Shown here: piece after piece, positions 19,079 through 27,817 of the stretch | Position numbering within the stretch: the first letter of the stretch is position 1 | Layout of the letters: every line of letters begins with the position of its first letter | NCBI GenBank assembly: GCA_963740835.1 | Contig: CAVUFH010000004.1 | Location: 1-64,000 of the forward strand | Source of the DNA: CAVUFH01 sp963740835 | Lineage (GTDB): Bacteria > Actinomycetota > Acidimicrobiia > IMCC26256 > PALSA-610 | Length of the DNA: 64,000 nt | Direction of reading: 5' to 3' | Notes under the pieces: model-generated | The model's database searches: none | What the model was told of the DNA's origin: nothing | Seen by the model: only the letters and a program-made list of their open reading frames with translations | Program-made: the position numbers and the translations under genes

Positions 19079-20199
19079 TGCGCTTGCAGCTTTCGCTGGT
19101 CGCGTTTGATCAAGTAGTCGACGATGCGCGTGCACGGGATCGTGACGACGAGGAAGAACAGCGCGGCACCGGTGACGGGGGAGAGGTTGAAGTACTTGTT
19201 CTTCAGCAGCTGCGCGTTGTTCAGCACCTCGGTGACGCCGACGATCGAAACGAGCGCAGTGTCCTTCTGCAACGCGACGAAGTCGTTCAGCAGCGGTGGG
19301 ATGATCCGGCGCACGGCCTGCGGGATCACGACGTGGCGCAACGTCTGCCACTGCGAGAGCCCGAGCGAACGGGCCGCGGCCACCTGGCTCCAGTGGATGC
19401 TCTCGAGGCCGGCCCGGTACACCTCGGCGACGTACGCGCCGTACACGAGCACGAGCGCGAGCACCGACAGCCAGAACAGCTGGGCGTCACGCGACAGGCT
19501 GTCGAACGGCGGGACACCCGCGAGCCCGAAGCCGAGCACGATGAGGTAGATGACGATGATCGCGGGCACGCCACGGAACACGTCCGTGTAGGCGATCGCC
19601 AGCGTGCGCACGGGTGCGAACGCGCGGCCGGGGAGCTGGCGCACGACTGCGACGAGCAACGCCCAGATCAGCACGAGGATCTGCGAGACGATGAAGAGCT
19701 TGACGTTGTACCAGAAGCCTCGGATCAGGGCGGTGCGGCTGCGCCAGATGAGATCGAAGTTGAACAGCACTTCGCGCACACGCCCGCCGTTCGCGCCGAG
19801 CAGGAACGCGCAGAACGCGACGATGAGGGCCATGAGCCCGAACCCGCCGACGAACCACAGGTCGTCGCGTGAATCCTCCATCGCGATGCGCGAGTCGGGG
19901 ATGGCGCCGGCCCGCGCGTGTTCCTTGGCGCGGAGCATGCGCGCGATCGCGCGGAACGCATAGAACGGAACGGTCAGCGTCGCGGTCGCGAGCGCGAACT
20001 CGACGACGCGGGCGACGACGAGGCCGGTGCCTTCGACGTGGAGCGTACGGTCCAGGTACCAGAGCTGGGACCACGTGAAGATGGTGATCGCGATTGCGAC
20101 GATCCCACCGATGATCGACGGGATCGCGTTGGGCCGGAACGCAGGCACCGCCCGGCGCGCTTCGCCGGGCGGTGCCTGATCGAGCAGGGGTCTGCTCAC
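19075..20199 (-). CDS. Polar amino-acid ABC transporter permease
   Basis: 374-residue HisM/GlnP-type membrane protein. The N-terminal third holds two extra hydrophobic helices (about 27-47 and 68-88) before the transport domain, a longer N-terminus than the usual ~220-residue permease. The EAA loop (EVYRAGLESIHWSQVAAARS and LGLSQWQTLRHVVIPQAVR) contacts the ATPase. Only one permease gene is present, so it may work as a homodimer. GTG start. Confidence 0.93.
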   Translation of the reverse strand: MSRPLLDQAPPGEARRAVPAFRPNAIPSIIGGIVAIAITIFTWSQLWYLDRTLHVEGTGLVVARVVEFALATATLTVPFYAFRAIARMLRAKEHARAGAIPDSRIAMEDSRDDLWFVGGFGLMALIVAFCAFLLGANGGRVREVLFNFDLIWRSRTALIRGFWYNVKLFIVSQILVLIWALLVAVVRQLPGRAFAPVRTLAIAYTDVFRGVPAIIVIYLIVLGFGLAGVPPFDSLSRDAQLFWLSVLALVLVYGAYVAEVYRAGLESIHWSQVAAARSLGLSQWQTLRHVVIPQAVRRIIPPLLNDFVALQKDTALVSIVGVTEVLNNAQLLKNKYFNLSPVTGAALFFLVVTIPCTRIVDYLIKRDQRKLQAQ

Positions 20200-20227
20200 G
20201 TCGTCGCTTCGTGGAGACGACCGGGCG

Positions 20228-21139
20228 TCACTTCGTGCTGATCACCGGAAGGTTGCCGGGATCGGTCGTGAGGTCCTTCGTCGCGAGCTGATCGAGCTCG
20301 CCCGAGTCCTTCAGCTGCTTCAGCACCGCGTTCACCGCGCCGACGTCGTTCGTGTCCTTGGGCAGGATGCCGCCGTACTGGTCGGGACCGCCCTCCTGCT
20401 CGAACTGGGACACGACCTTGAGCTTCCCGTCGGAGCGAGCCGCTTCACCGAGGTTGATCGCGGTGTCGATGAGGAACGCGTCGACCTGCTTGGCTTCGAG
20501 CGCGGTGTACCCGTCCGGGAGCTGCTGGTAGACGCTGGGCTCTTGATCGGTGCCGATCTTGTCGAGCAGGTCGATCGCGGTGGTACCGGTCTGCACACCC
20601 CACTTGATCTTCTTGGCTTCGGCGAGCGTCGTCACCTGCACGTCGGTGTCGGCGTTCACGAGCACGCCCTGGTTCGACTCGAAGTAAGGCATCGTGAACG
20701 TCGCGACCTTCGCACGTTCGCAGGTGATCGAGATCTGCGAAAGCGCGAGGTCGTAGTCGGTGATGGTGCCGGCGACGATCGAATCGAAGCTCTCGTTGCG
20801 CACTTCGAGCTTGGAGAGCCCGAACGCCTTACGCATCGCATCGGCGATGTCGTACTCGAAACCCGACTTCACTTGGGTCGGGTCAGAGTCGCTCCCTTCC
20901 CAGAAGCCGGGCCCGGGCAGACTTGTCACGACGGTCAACGTGTCGGCCTTGATCGGGGTGAAGTCGCTCGCGCTCGTCACCTCCTTCGAAGACGCGTCCG
21001 CCGGTCCACTGCAACTACTCCCGCCGGCGGCAGTCGTGGTCGCACCACCGGAGCTCGCGCTGTCGTCATCGTCGCCGCCACACGCGGCGACGCCGACCAT
21101 GAGCGCGGCAACGCTCAAGAGAATCACGAATTTGCGCAC
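20228..21139 (-). CDS. Amino-acid ABC transporter substrate-binding lipoprotein
   Basis: 303-residue family 3 (GlnH/HisJ-like) solute-binding protein. The lipoprotein signal peptide ends in the lipobox VAAC (Cys at about 20), so it is anchored to the outer face of the membrane, followed by an Asp/Ser/Gly linker. The binding fold shows GFEYDIADAMRKAFG and DLALSQISITCERAK. GTG start with GGAGG six bases upstream. It lies 28 bases before the permease and 30 bases after the threonine dehydratase, so all may share a transcript. Confidence 0.94.
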   Translation of the reverse strand: MRKFVILLSVAALMVGVAACGGDDDDSASSGGATTTAAGGSSCSGPADASSKEVTSASDFTPIKADTLTVVTSLPGPGFWEGSDSDPTQVKSGFEYDIADAMRKAFGLSKLEVRNESFDSIVAGTITDYDLALSQISITCERAKVATFTMPYFESNQGVLVNADTDVQVTTLAEAKKIKWGVQTGTTAIDLLDKIGTDQEPSVYQQLPDGYTALEAKQVDAFLIDTAINLGEAARSDGKLKVVSQFEQEGGPDQYGGILPKDTNDVGAVNAVLKQLKDSGELDQLATKDLTTDPGNLPVISTK

Positions 21140-21169
21140 AGGTTTCCTCCCCAGTCCAGGACCCGGACC

Positions 21170-22375
21170 TTAGGCGACCACCCGGAAGCCGGCTCCACTC
21201 AACGCCGTCACGATCGCTTCAGCGTGCGCTCGATCCCGGGTCTCGACCGAGACCTCGAGGCGCGTGGTCTTGAGCGCGACGCCCGGGAGGTCGCGGCGGT
21301 GCGCGACATCGACGATGTTCCCGCGCCATTCGCCGATCACCTGGGCGACTGCCGCGAGCACGCCGGGCCGGTCCGTCACCTCGATCGCGAGGCGGACGAG
21401 ACGCCCAGAGCGGGCGAGCGCCCGTAGCAGCGCCGATGACAGCACGCGGAGATCGATGTTGCCGCCGGTGAGCACCACCACCACGTTGCGGTCGCGGAAG
21501 CGCTCCGGGAATTCGACGAGCGCAGCGAGCCCGGCCGCGCCCGCGCCTTCGACGACCGTCTTCTCGATCTCGACGGCCAGCGCGACTGCCGCTTCGATGT
21601 GTTGCTCGCTGACGACGAGCAGGTCGTCGACCAGCGCCGCGACGATCTCGCGCGTCAAGGTTCCGACGGTCGTGACGGCGATGCCTTCGGCGATCGTTGG
21701 TTCCGGCCGCGGTGCGGGCCCGCGCCCGAGCGCGTGGACCATCCCGGTGTACCCCTCGACCTGGACGCCGACGATGTCGATGTCGGCGCGCCGCCCCTTG
21801 GCCGCGATCGCGATGCCGGACACGAGCCCGCCGCCACCCACGGGCACGACGATCGTGTCGACATCGGGAACCGCGCCGACGATCTCGAGGCCGACGGTGC
21901 CCTGGCCGGCGATGATCGCCCGGTCATCGAACGCGGGCACGAACGTGGCGCCGGTGTCAGCCGCCAACTCGAGCGCGGTCGCGAGCGCGCCGGCGAAGTC
22001 GGCGCCTGCGAGCACCACCTCGGGCTCGTGGACTTCGGTACGCGTGATCTTGGTGAACGGCGTGTCCGCGGGCATGACGATGGTGGCCGGGATCCCGAGC
22101 CGGTGCGCGTGGTAGGCGAGGCCCTGCGCGTGGTTGCCGGCCGATGCGGCCACCACCCCTTTTGCCCGGTCCGCGGCCGACAGGGCCAGAAGGAAGTTCA
22201 GGGCGCCCCGTTCCTTGAACGACGCGGTGAACTGCAGGTTCTCGAACTTGAGCCCGACGCGGGCGCCGGTGATCTCGGAGAGCGTGCGGGACGGAGTAGT
22301 TGGTGTCGCGACGACGGATCCGGCAATGGCGGCGGCGGCCGCCTCCACGTCCGCCAGGGTCACCGGCAGCTTCAT
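21170..22375 (-). CDS. ilvA: Threonine ammonia-lyase with C-terminal ACT domain
   Basis: 401-residue PLP enzyme that deaminates threonine (or serine) to 2-oxobutyrate (or pyruvate). PLP-binding Lys in FTASFKERGAL (about 52-62), cofactor-binding AASAGNHAQGLAYHA and VPVGGGGLVSG, and a single ACT domain (about 325-400) that binds a regulatory amino acid. The single ACT domain and length fit the TdcB/short IlvA branch. The ATG at 22375 gives the usual N-terminus; the frame stays open through the tandem repeats upstream but that part is not protein-like. It heads a minus-strand run with the amino-acid transporter. Confidence 0.94.
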   Translation of the reverse strand: MKLPVTLADVEAAAAAIAGSVVATPTTPSRTLSEITGARVGLKFENLQFTASFKERGALNFLLALSAADRAKGVVAASAGNHAQGLAYHAHRLGIPATIVMPADTPFTKITRTEVHEPEVVLAGADFAGALATALELAADTGATFVPAFDDRAIIAGQGTVGLEIVGAVPDVDTIVVPVGGGGLVSGIAIAAKGRRADIDIVGVQVEGYTGMVHALGRGPAPRPEPTIAEGIAVTTVGTLTREIVAALVDDLLVVSEQHIEAAVALAVEIEKTVVEGAGAAGLAALVEFPERFRDRNVVVVLTGGNIDLRVLSSALLRALARSGRLVRLAIEVTDRPGVLAAVAQVIGEWRGNIVDVAHRRDLPGVALKTTRLEVSVETRDRAHAEAIVTALSGAGFRVVA

Positions 22376-22387
22376 CCGAGCATCTTC

Positions 22388-22753
22388 GCATCGTGCGGAC
22401 GAGCGGAGCCCCGATCGCGGCGCAGCCGCCTGGGCGGCGCGGCGCGAGGGAGCCATGAACGCATCGTGCGGACGAGCGGAGCCCCGATCGCGGCGCAGCC
22501 GCCTGGGCGGCGCGGCGCGAGGGAGCCATGAACGCATCGTGCGGACGAGCGGAGCCCCGATCGCGGCGCAGCCGCCTGGGCGGCGCCGGCGCGAGGGAGC
22601 CATGAACGCATCGTGCGGACGAGCGGAGCCCCGATCGCGGCGCAGCCGCCTGGGCGGCGCGGCGCGAGGGAGCCATGAACGCATCGTGCGGACGAGCGGA
22701 GCCCCGATCGCGGCGCAGCCGCCTGGGCGGCGCGGCGCGAGGGAGCCATAGAC
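22388..22753. repeat. Five tandem copies of a 73-bp repeat
   Basis: Head-to-tail copies at 22388-22460, 22461-22533, 22534-22607, 22608-22680 and 22681-22753. Copy 3 has one extra base in its GC-rich part and copy 5 differs only near its right end, where a CATGAAC has become CATAGAC. Each unit carries the palindrome GCCGCC-TG-GGCGGC, a CGATCG, and a GAGGGAGCCATGAAC that looks like a ribosome binding site and start. 73 is not a multiple of three, so the frame shifts in every copy and the array does not encode a repeat protein. It fills the space between ilvA and tetR. Confidence 0.95.
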
Positions 22754-22755
22754 GG

Positions 22756-22771
22756 GATAATGACCGTTATC
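22756..22771. promoter_or_regulatory. Probable TetR operator and -10 region
   Basis: GATAATGACCGTTATC has perfect five-base arms GATAA/TTATC around a six-base centre (12 of 16 positions symmetric). It contains GATAAT, a good -10 hexamer, and abuts the tetR ATG at 22772. Autorepression by the regulator is inferred. Confidence 0.45.
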
Positions 22772-23383
22772 ATGGGATGGATGGCAACCGCACTGACCAC
22801 TGAACGCTCGACGCGCGACCGCCTGGTCGCGGCGGCGATCGAGGTGTTCGTCGCGCAGGGATACGACGGCGCCCGGGTCCAGGACATCGCTCGCACCGCC
22901 GGGCTCACGACCGGTGCGATCTACGCCAACTACCGCGGCAAGGCCGATCTGCTGTTCGACGCGATCGGCGCGCTGGCCGGCGTCGAGCTCGAGGCGCTGC
23001 TCGAACAAGCGCGCGGGCGCGAAGCGCGTGACGTGCTCGAGCAACTCGGGGCGACGTTGACGCGGCGCATGCAGCACCGGCCCGCGCTCCTGCTCGACGC
23101 GATCGTGGCGGCGCGACGAGATCCAGAGCTCGCCGCGCTGTTGCGCGTGCGCGTCGCCGCGCGCGAGGCGCTGCTCGAGGAGCTCTTCCAGCGCGCGCTC
23201 GACGACGGCGCGATCGACTCCGACATCGAACCCGCGACGCTCGCCCGCTACTGCACGACCGTTGCAATGGGCGCGCTCGTGTTCCGCACGCTCGATCTCG
23301 CACCCCCGGACCAGGACGACTGGCAAGCGCTGATCCATCGACTGGTCGACGCGCTCGCCCCCCGACAGGAGAACCGACCATGA
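22772..23383 (+). CDS. TetR/AcrR family regulator of the acyl-CoA operon
   Basis: 203-residue repressor. The helix-turn-helix is within residues 12-55 (RDRLVAAAIEVFVAQGYDGA, then VQDIARTAGLTTGAIYANYR) and a helical ligand domain follows. In-frame ATGs lie at 22760, 22772 and 22781; 22772 is preferred because a palindrome containing a -10 hexamer ends just before it. The stop overlaps the ATG of the diiron gene (ATGA), so regulator and catabolic genes are co-transcribed; acyl-CoA-type ligands are likely but inferred. Confidence 0.9.
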   Translation: MGWMATALTTERSTRDRLVAAAIEVFVAQGYDGARVQDIARTAGLTTGAIYANYRGKADLLFDAIGALAGVELEALLEQARGREARDVLEQLGATLTRRMQHRPALLLDAIVAARRDPELAALLRVRVAAREALLEELFQRALDDGAIDSDIEPATLARYCTTVAMGALVFRTLDLAPPDQDDWQALIHRLVDALAPRQENRP

Positions 23384-24464
23384 CCACCACCGAAGAGACG
23401 ACGACGGCGAGAAGCTCGCGACGATCCACGCCGTCACCGCGGAGTTCGACGCGATCTTCACGTGGGACTACGAGCGGAGCCGCGATTCACTCGGCAAGCT
23501 CTACGAGAAGGCGAAGACCTCACAGTGGAACGCGGCGACCGACCTCGACTGGTCGACCGATGTCGATCCGGAGAAGATCGGTCAAGAGCTCGGCGGCGGC
23601 GGCACGATGCGCTTCCAAGCGCTCGCGGAGGCCGAGGACTCGCCGGTGAAGCACTTCGGTGACAAGGAGTGGCGGCAGATCTCCGTCGAGATCCAGAACT
23701 CGCTCATGTCGCAGTTCATGCACGGTGAGCAGGGCGCGCTGATCTGCACCGCGCGCATTGTCGAGACCGTGCCGTGGATCGACGCGAAGTACTACGCGGC
23801 CACGCAGGTGATGGACGAGGCGCGTCACGTCGAGGTGTTCGCGCGCTACCTCAGCGAAAAGCTCGGCAGCCAGTACGGGATCAACCCGAACCTGAAGGGC
23901 ATCCTCGACGAGATCCTCCGCGACCCGCGCTGGGACATCGCGTACCTCGGTATGCAGATCATGGTCGAAGGGCTCGCGCTCGCGGCCTTCGGCATGATGC
24001 ACACGGTGACGACAGATCCGCTGCTCAAAAAAATGCTCCGCTACGTGATGAGCGACGAGGCCCGGCACGTGGCGTTCGGCGTGCTCTCGTTGCAGGAGTA
24101 CTACCGCGAGCTCAGCGACGCCGAGATGCGTGAGCGGCAGGAATTCGCGTTCGAGGTCGCGGAGCGGCTGCAGCGCCGCTTCGCCCACTCCGAGATGTGG
24201 GAGCGGATGGGGGTCGACCCGAACGCCGTCTACGCCACCATGACCCGGGTCAATCCGCCCGCGCAGCAGGCGTTCCAGAACCTGCTCTTCTCGAAGATCG
24301 TCCCGAACTGCAAGAAGCTCGGGCTGCTCGACGCATCCGGTGGCTGGCTCCGCGACCGGTTCACCGACATCGGCGTGATCCAGTTCGAGGACTGGGTCGA
24401 CACCGGCGAGGAGTACAAGGCGCTGGACGAGGTCGCAAAGGACCGCCAAGAATCCATCGCGTGA
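23380..24464 (+). CDS. Diiron ferritin-superfamily oxygenase (frameshifted near the start)
   Basis: About 360 residues. The first diiron ligand pair is in HGEQGAL and MDEARHVE, the second in MVEGLALAA and MSDEARHVAFG, which gives the two E/ExxH sets of acyl-ACP-desaturase or AurF-like enzymes. The ATG at 23380 (MTTTEETTT) overlaps the tetR stop, but the protein body lies in another frame (GEKLATIHAVTAEFDA onward, codons from 23406). A one-base deficit in the CGACGACGACGG stretch at 23399-23408 separates them. No start codon exists in the body frame before the ATG at 23607. The acyl-CoA synthetase follows with a GTGA overlap. Substrate unknown. Confidence 0.82.
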
Positions 24465-26023
24465 CGACGAGCGTCGACAACGAGGCCCTGTTCGCGGCAG
24501 CCGACAGCGGCACGCTCTGGACGTTCTGGGCCGAGCACTACCCGGACCGGATCGCGATCTACTCCGACTTCGGGAACCGCACGCTGGCCGAGGTCGACGC
24601 GCACGCGAACCAGTTCGCGCGCGCGTTACGGGCCCGGGGCGTCGGCGCGGGCGACGGGCTCGCGTTGCTCTGCGGGAACCGGCCCGAGTTCGTCGAGGCG
24701 AGCGCGACCGCGCAACGTTCGGGGCTGCGGCTCACGACGATCAACTGGCACCTGACGGGCGAGGAAGCGGGCTACATCGTCGATGACTGCGAAGCGACCG
24801 TGTTCGTCGCGGACGCCCGCTACGGCGACACCGCGGTGGAAGCGGCGGCGCGCGCGCCGCGTCTCCGGGCCAAGATCGCGATCGCCGGCGACATCCCCGG
24901 GTTCGAACGCTACGAAGACGTGCTCGCCGGAGAGGACGCGGCTGCGCTCGCGGATCCGACGCTCGGCGGGACGATGCTGTACACGTCCGGCACGACCGGC
25001 CGGCCGAAAGGTGTCCGGCGCGCCACCGAGGGACGCGCGAGCGCGTTGCTCGCGACGCTGACCCGCTACGACGGCGCGAAGCACGTGCACCTGTGCACGG
25101 GCCCGCTGTACCACGCGGCGCCGCTGGCGTTCTCGCTCGCAGCACCCGCGGCGATGGGTGTCCCGATCGTGCTCATGGACGGCTGGGACGCCGAGGCGAC
25201 GCTGGCCCTGATCGAGCAGCACCGCGTCACCCACACGCACATGGTGCCGACGATGTTCCATCGGCTCTTGTCGTTGCCGCCCGAGGTGCGCGACCGCTAC
25301 GACGTGTCGTCGCTCGTCTACATCATTCACGGCGCGGCGCCGTGTCCGGTCGACGTCAAACGTCGGCTCATCGAGTGGCTCGGTCCGATCGTCACCGAGT
25401 ACTACGCGGCAACCGAAGGCTCGGGGACAGCGGTGGGATCGCCGGAGTGGCTGAAGAAGCCGGGCACGGTCGGCAAGATCACGCCCGCCGACCACATCCG
25501 GATCCTGGATGACGACGCGGGAGAAGTTCCCGCCGGGACCATTGGCACCGTCTACCTGAAGGCGCCCGAGAGCCGGTTCGAGTACTTCAAGGCACCGGAG
25601 AAGACTGACGGTGCGTACCGGGACGAGTACTTCACGCTGGGCGACGTCGGCTACGTCGACGAGGACGGCTACCTGTTTCTCACCGACCGCAGCGCGCACC
25701 TGATCATCAGTGGCGGCGTCAACATCTACCCGGCCGAGGTCGAAGCGGTGTTGCTCGGTCATGCCTCCGTCGGCGACGCCGGCGTCGTCGGCGTGCCCGA
25801 CGACGAATGGGGCGAGATCGTCGTCGCCGCGATCGAGCTCCACGACGGCCTGGCGCCTTCCCCGGAACTGGCGGACGAGATCGTCGAGTGGTGCCGCGCC
25901 CACATCGCGCACTACAAGTGTCCTCGCCGTGTCGAGTTCGTCGAGGCCCTGCCCCGACACGACAACGGGAAGCTCTACAAGCACCAACTGCGAGAACAAC
26001 TCCGCGCGAAGCGGGAAGGATGA
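24461..26023 (+). CDS. Acyl-CoA synthetase (AMP-dependent, FadD-like)
   Basis: 520-residue adenylate-forming ligase that activates a carboxylic acid with ATP and joins it to CoA. The ATP-binding loop is LYTSGTTGRPKGV (about 178-190), the adenylate motif EYYAATEGSGT (about 311-321), the hinge DRSAHLIISGGVNIYPAEVE (about 410-429) and the catalytic Lys is in PRHDNGKLYKHQ near 509. GTG start overlaps the stop of the diiron gene. The style resembles bile-acid or medium/long-chain synthetases of actinobacteria. Confidence 0.94.
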   Translation: MTTSVDNEALFAAADSGTLWTFWAEHYPDRIAIYSDFGNRTLAEVDAHANQFARALRARGVGAGDGLALLCGNRPEFVEASATAQRSGLRLTTINWHLTGEEAGYIVDDCEATVFVADARYGDTAVEAAARAPRLRAKIAIAGDIPGFERYEDVLAGEDAAALADPTLGGTMLYTSGTTGRPKGVRRATEGRASALLATLTRYDGAKHVHLCTGPLYHAAPLAFSLAAPAAMGVPIVLMDGWDAEATLALIEQHRVTHTHMVPTMFHRLLSLPPEVRDRYDVSSLVYIIHGAAPCPVDVKRRLIEWLGPIVTEYYAATEGSGTAVGSPEWLKKPGTVGKITPADHIRILDDDAGEVPAGTIGTVYLKAPESRFEYFKAPEKTDGAYRDEYFTLGDVGYVDEDGYLFLTDRSAHLIISGGVNIYPAEVEAVLLGHASVGDAGVVGVPDDEWGEIVVAAIELHDGLAPSPELADEIVEWCRAHIAHYKCPRRVEFVEALPRHDNGKLYKHQLREQLRAKREG

Positions 26024-26030
26024 ACTGAGC

Positions 26031-26927
26031 ATGGGGATCTGCGACGGCCGAGTCGTCATCATCACCGGATCGGGCCGCGGGATCGGACGTGAGCACGCGC
26101 TCGCGTACGCCGCCGAAGGCGCCAAGGTCGTCGTGAACGACCTCGGCGGCGACATGCACGGCGAGGGCGGCTCGTTGAGCCCCGCGATGGAAGTCGTGGA
26201 GGAGATCAAGGCGATGGGCGGCGAAGCCGTCGCCGACGGTGAGAACGTCGCCGACTTCGAAGGCGCGGGCCGCATGGTGCAGCGCGCGATCGACACCTTC
26301 GGTCGCCTCGACACGCTCGTGAACAACGCCGGCATCCTCCGTGACCGCATGCTCACGAACATGGAAGAGTCCGAGTGGGACGCGGTGATCGCGGTGCACC
26401 TCAAAGGCGCGTTCGCACCGACGCGTCACGCCGCAACATACTGGCGAGAGCAGTCGAAGGCCGGGAACCCGGTTGCGGGCCGCATCGTGAACACGTCCTC
26501 GCCGTCGGGTGTGTTCGGCAATGCCGGGCAGACGAACTACGGCGCGGCCAAGGCCGGTATCGCCGCGTTCACGATCATCTGCGGCCTCGAGCTCGGCCGC
26601 TACGGCGTGCTCGCCAACGCGATCGCGCCGGTCGCCCGCACCCGCATGACCGAAGATCTCGGCATGGGTCCGGCCCCCGAAGGGGAGTGGGACGGGCTCG
26701 ACCCCGCGAACATCTCGCCGACCGTCGTGTGGCTCGGATCCAATGACAACACCGATGTGACCGGCCGCGTGTTCCTCGTCGACGGCGACCGCGTCTCCGT
26801 CGCCGAAGGATGGCGCCGCGGGCCAACCGCGCGCAATGACAAGATGCGATGGCAGCCGTCGCAGCTCACCAAGGTCATTCCCGACCTCGTGCAGCAGGCC
26901 GAGCCCAACTCGACGATGATGAGCTAG
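26031..26927 (+). CDS. SDR family 3-hydroxyacyl-CoA dehydrogenase-like protein
   Basis: 298-residue SDR with ITGSGRGIGREHA (about 9-21), VNDLGGD, NNAGILRDRM and the active-site TNYGAAKAG. The VVNDLGG form and length match the dehydrogenase unit of MFE-2-type beta-oxidation enzymes, which oxidise 3-hydroxyacyl-CoA. It lies seven bases after the synthetase and 26 before the MaoC hydratase, so hydration and oxidation steps are encoded side by side. Confidence 0.91.
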   Translation: MGICDGRVVIITGSGRGIGREHALAYAAEGAKVVVNDLGGDMHGEGGSLSPAMEVVEEIKAMGGEAVADGENVADFEGAGRMVQRAIDTFGRLDTLVNNAGILRDRMLTNMEESEWDAVIAVHLKGAFAPTRHAATYWREQSKAGNPVAGRIVNTSSPSGVFGNAGQTNYGAAKAGIAAFTIICGLELGRYGVLANAIAPVARTRMTEDLGMGPAPEGEWDGLDPANISPTVVWLGSNDNTDVTGRVFLVDGDRVSVAEGWRRGPTARNDKMRWQPSQLTKVIPDLVQQAEPNSTMMS

Positions 26928-26953
26928 TCACCGAACCGAAGAGGAGTGCGGCA

Positions 26954-27817
26954 ATGCCCATGAACCTGGAAGCCGTTGGGGCGGTCTCTGAGCCCGGACG
27001 CACGTCGTGGACCTCGAAGGATGCGCTGCTCTACGCGCTCGGGATCGGCGCGGGCCAGACCGACCCGACCGGTTTCGAGCTGGAGTTCACGACCGAGAAC
27101 TCGATGAACATCGAGCAGCGCGTGTTCCCGACGATGCCCGTCATCATCTCGATGGGCGGCGGCCCCGGCCTGCCGAGTTGGGGCGAGTTCGACTTCCGCA
27201 TGCTGTTGCACGGCGAGCAGGGTGTGACGGTGCACGGACCGATCCCGCCCGACGGTGCGGTCGACACCGTGTCGCGGATCGTCGGCATCTACGACAAGGG
27301 CAAGGCCGCAGTCATCCGGTTGGAGAACACCGCCACGTACGTCGACAGCGGCAAGCCCGCGTTCACGACACGGTTCGCGGCGTTCATCCGCGGTGAAGGC
27401 GGCTTCGGCGAGAGCCGGGGCGACGAGATCGCCGACCCGCCCAAGGCTCCCGAGCGCGCGCCCGACCAAGAGGTGGCGTACGCGACGCGCAGCGACCAGG
27501 CACTGCTGTACCGGCTGTCGGGCGACCGGAATCCGCTGCACTCGGATCCGGAGATCGCGAAGTTCGCGGGCTTCGAGCGTCCGATCCTCCACGGCCTCTG
27601 CACCTACGGCTTCACCGGCCGCGCGCTGCTGCACGGGTTGTGCGGTTCCGACGTCGCCAAGTTCATGAGCATGGACGCGCGCTTCTCGAAGCCGGTGATG
27701 CCGGGCGACGTCCTCACGGTGAAGATGTGGGTGGAGTCGTCGGGCTCGGCGATCTTCCAGACGGTGAACCAGGACGGTGTCGTCGTCATCGACGGCGGCC
27801 GCTTCGAGTACTCCTAA
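26954..27817 (+). CDS. MaoC-like enoyl-CoA hydratase (double hot-dog)
   Basis: 287-residue MFE-2-type hydratase 2. The C-terminal hot-dog domain holds the catalytic signature LSGDRNPLHSDPEIAKFAGF (Asp and His, about 193-212), then RPILHGLCTYGFTGRAL. The N-terminal domain is the non-catalytic acyl-pocket hot-dog. It hydrates 2-enoyl-CoA to (R)-3-hydroxyacyl-CoA, which fits the SDR just upstream. GAGGAG precedes the ATG at 26954. The stop overlaps that of the convergent ROK gene by four bases. Confidence 0.93.
   Translation: MPMNLEAVGAVSEPGRTSWTSKDALLYALGIGAGQTDPTGFELEFTTENSMNIEQRVFPTMPVIISMGGGPGLPSWGEFDFRMLLHGEQGVTVHGPIPPDGAVDTVSRIVGIYDKGKAAVIRLENTATYVDSGKPAFTTRFAAFIRGEGGFGESRGDEIADPPKAPERAPDQEVAYATRSDQALLYRLSGDRNPLHSDPEIAKFAGFERPILHGLCTYGFTGRALLHGLCGSDVAKFMSMDARFSKPVMPGDVLTVKMWVESSGSAIFQTVNQDGVVVIDGGRFEYS

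Noticed and set aside
22388..22753. CRISPR array
   Set aside because: The unit repeats without unique spacers, 73 bp is all repeat, and no cas gene is nearby.
23399..23408. Programmed -1 frameshift in the diiron gene
   Set aside because: No X-XXY-YYZ slippery heptamer or following stem was seen; a simple indel in a repeated tract explains it.
22376..23461. N-terminal extension of threonine dehydratase through the repeats
   Set aside because: The open frame runs through a 73-bp repeat that shifts frame each copy and is antisense to tetR. The enzyme begins normally at 22375.
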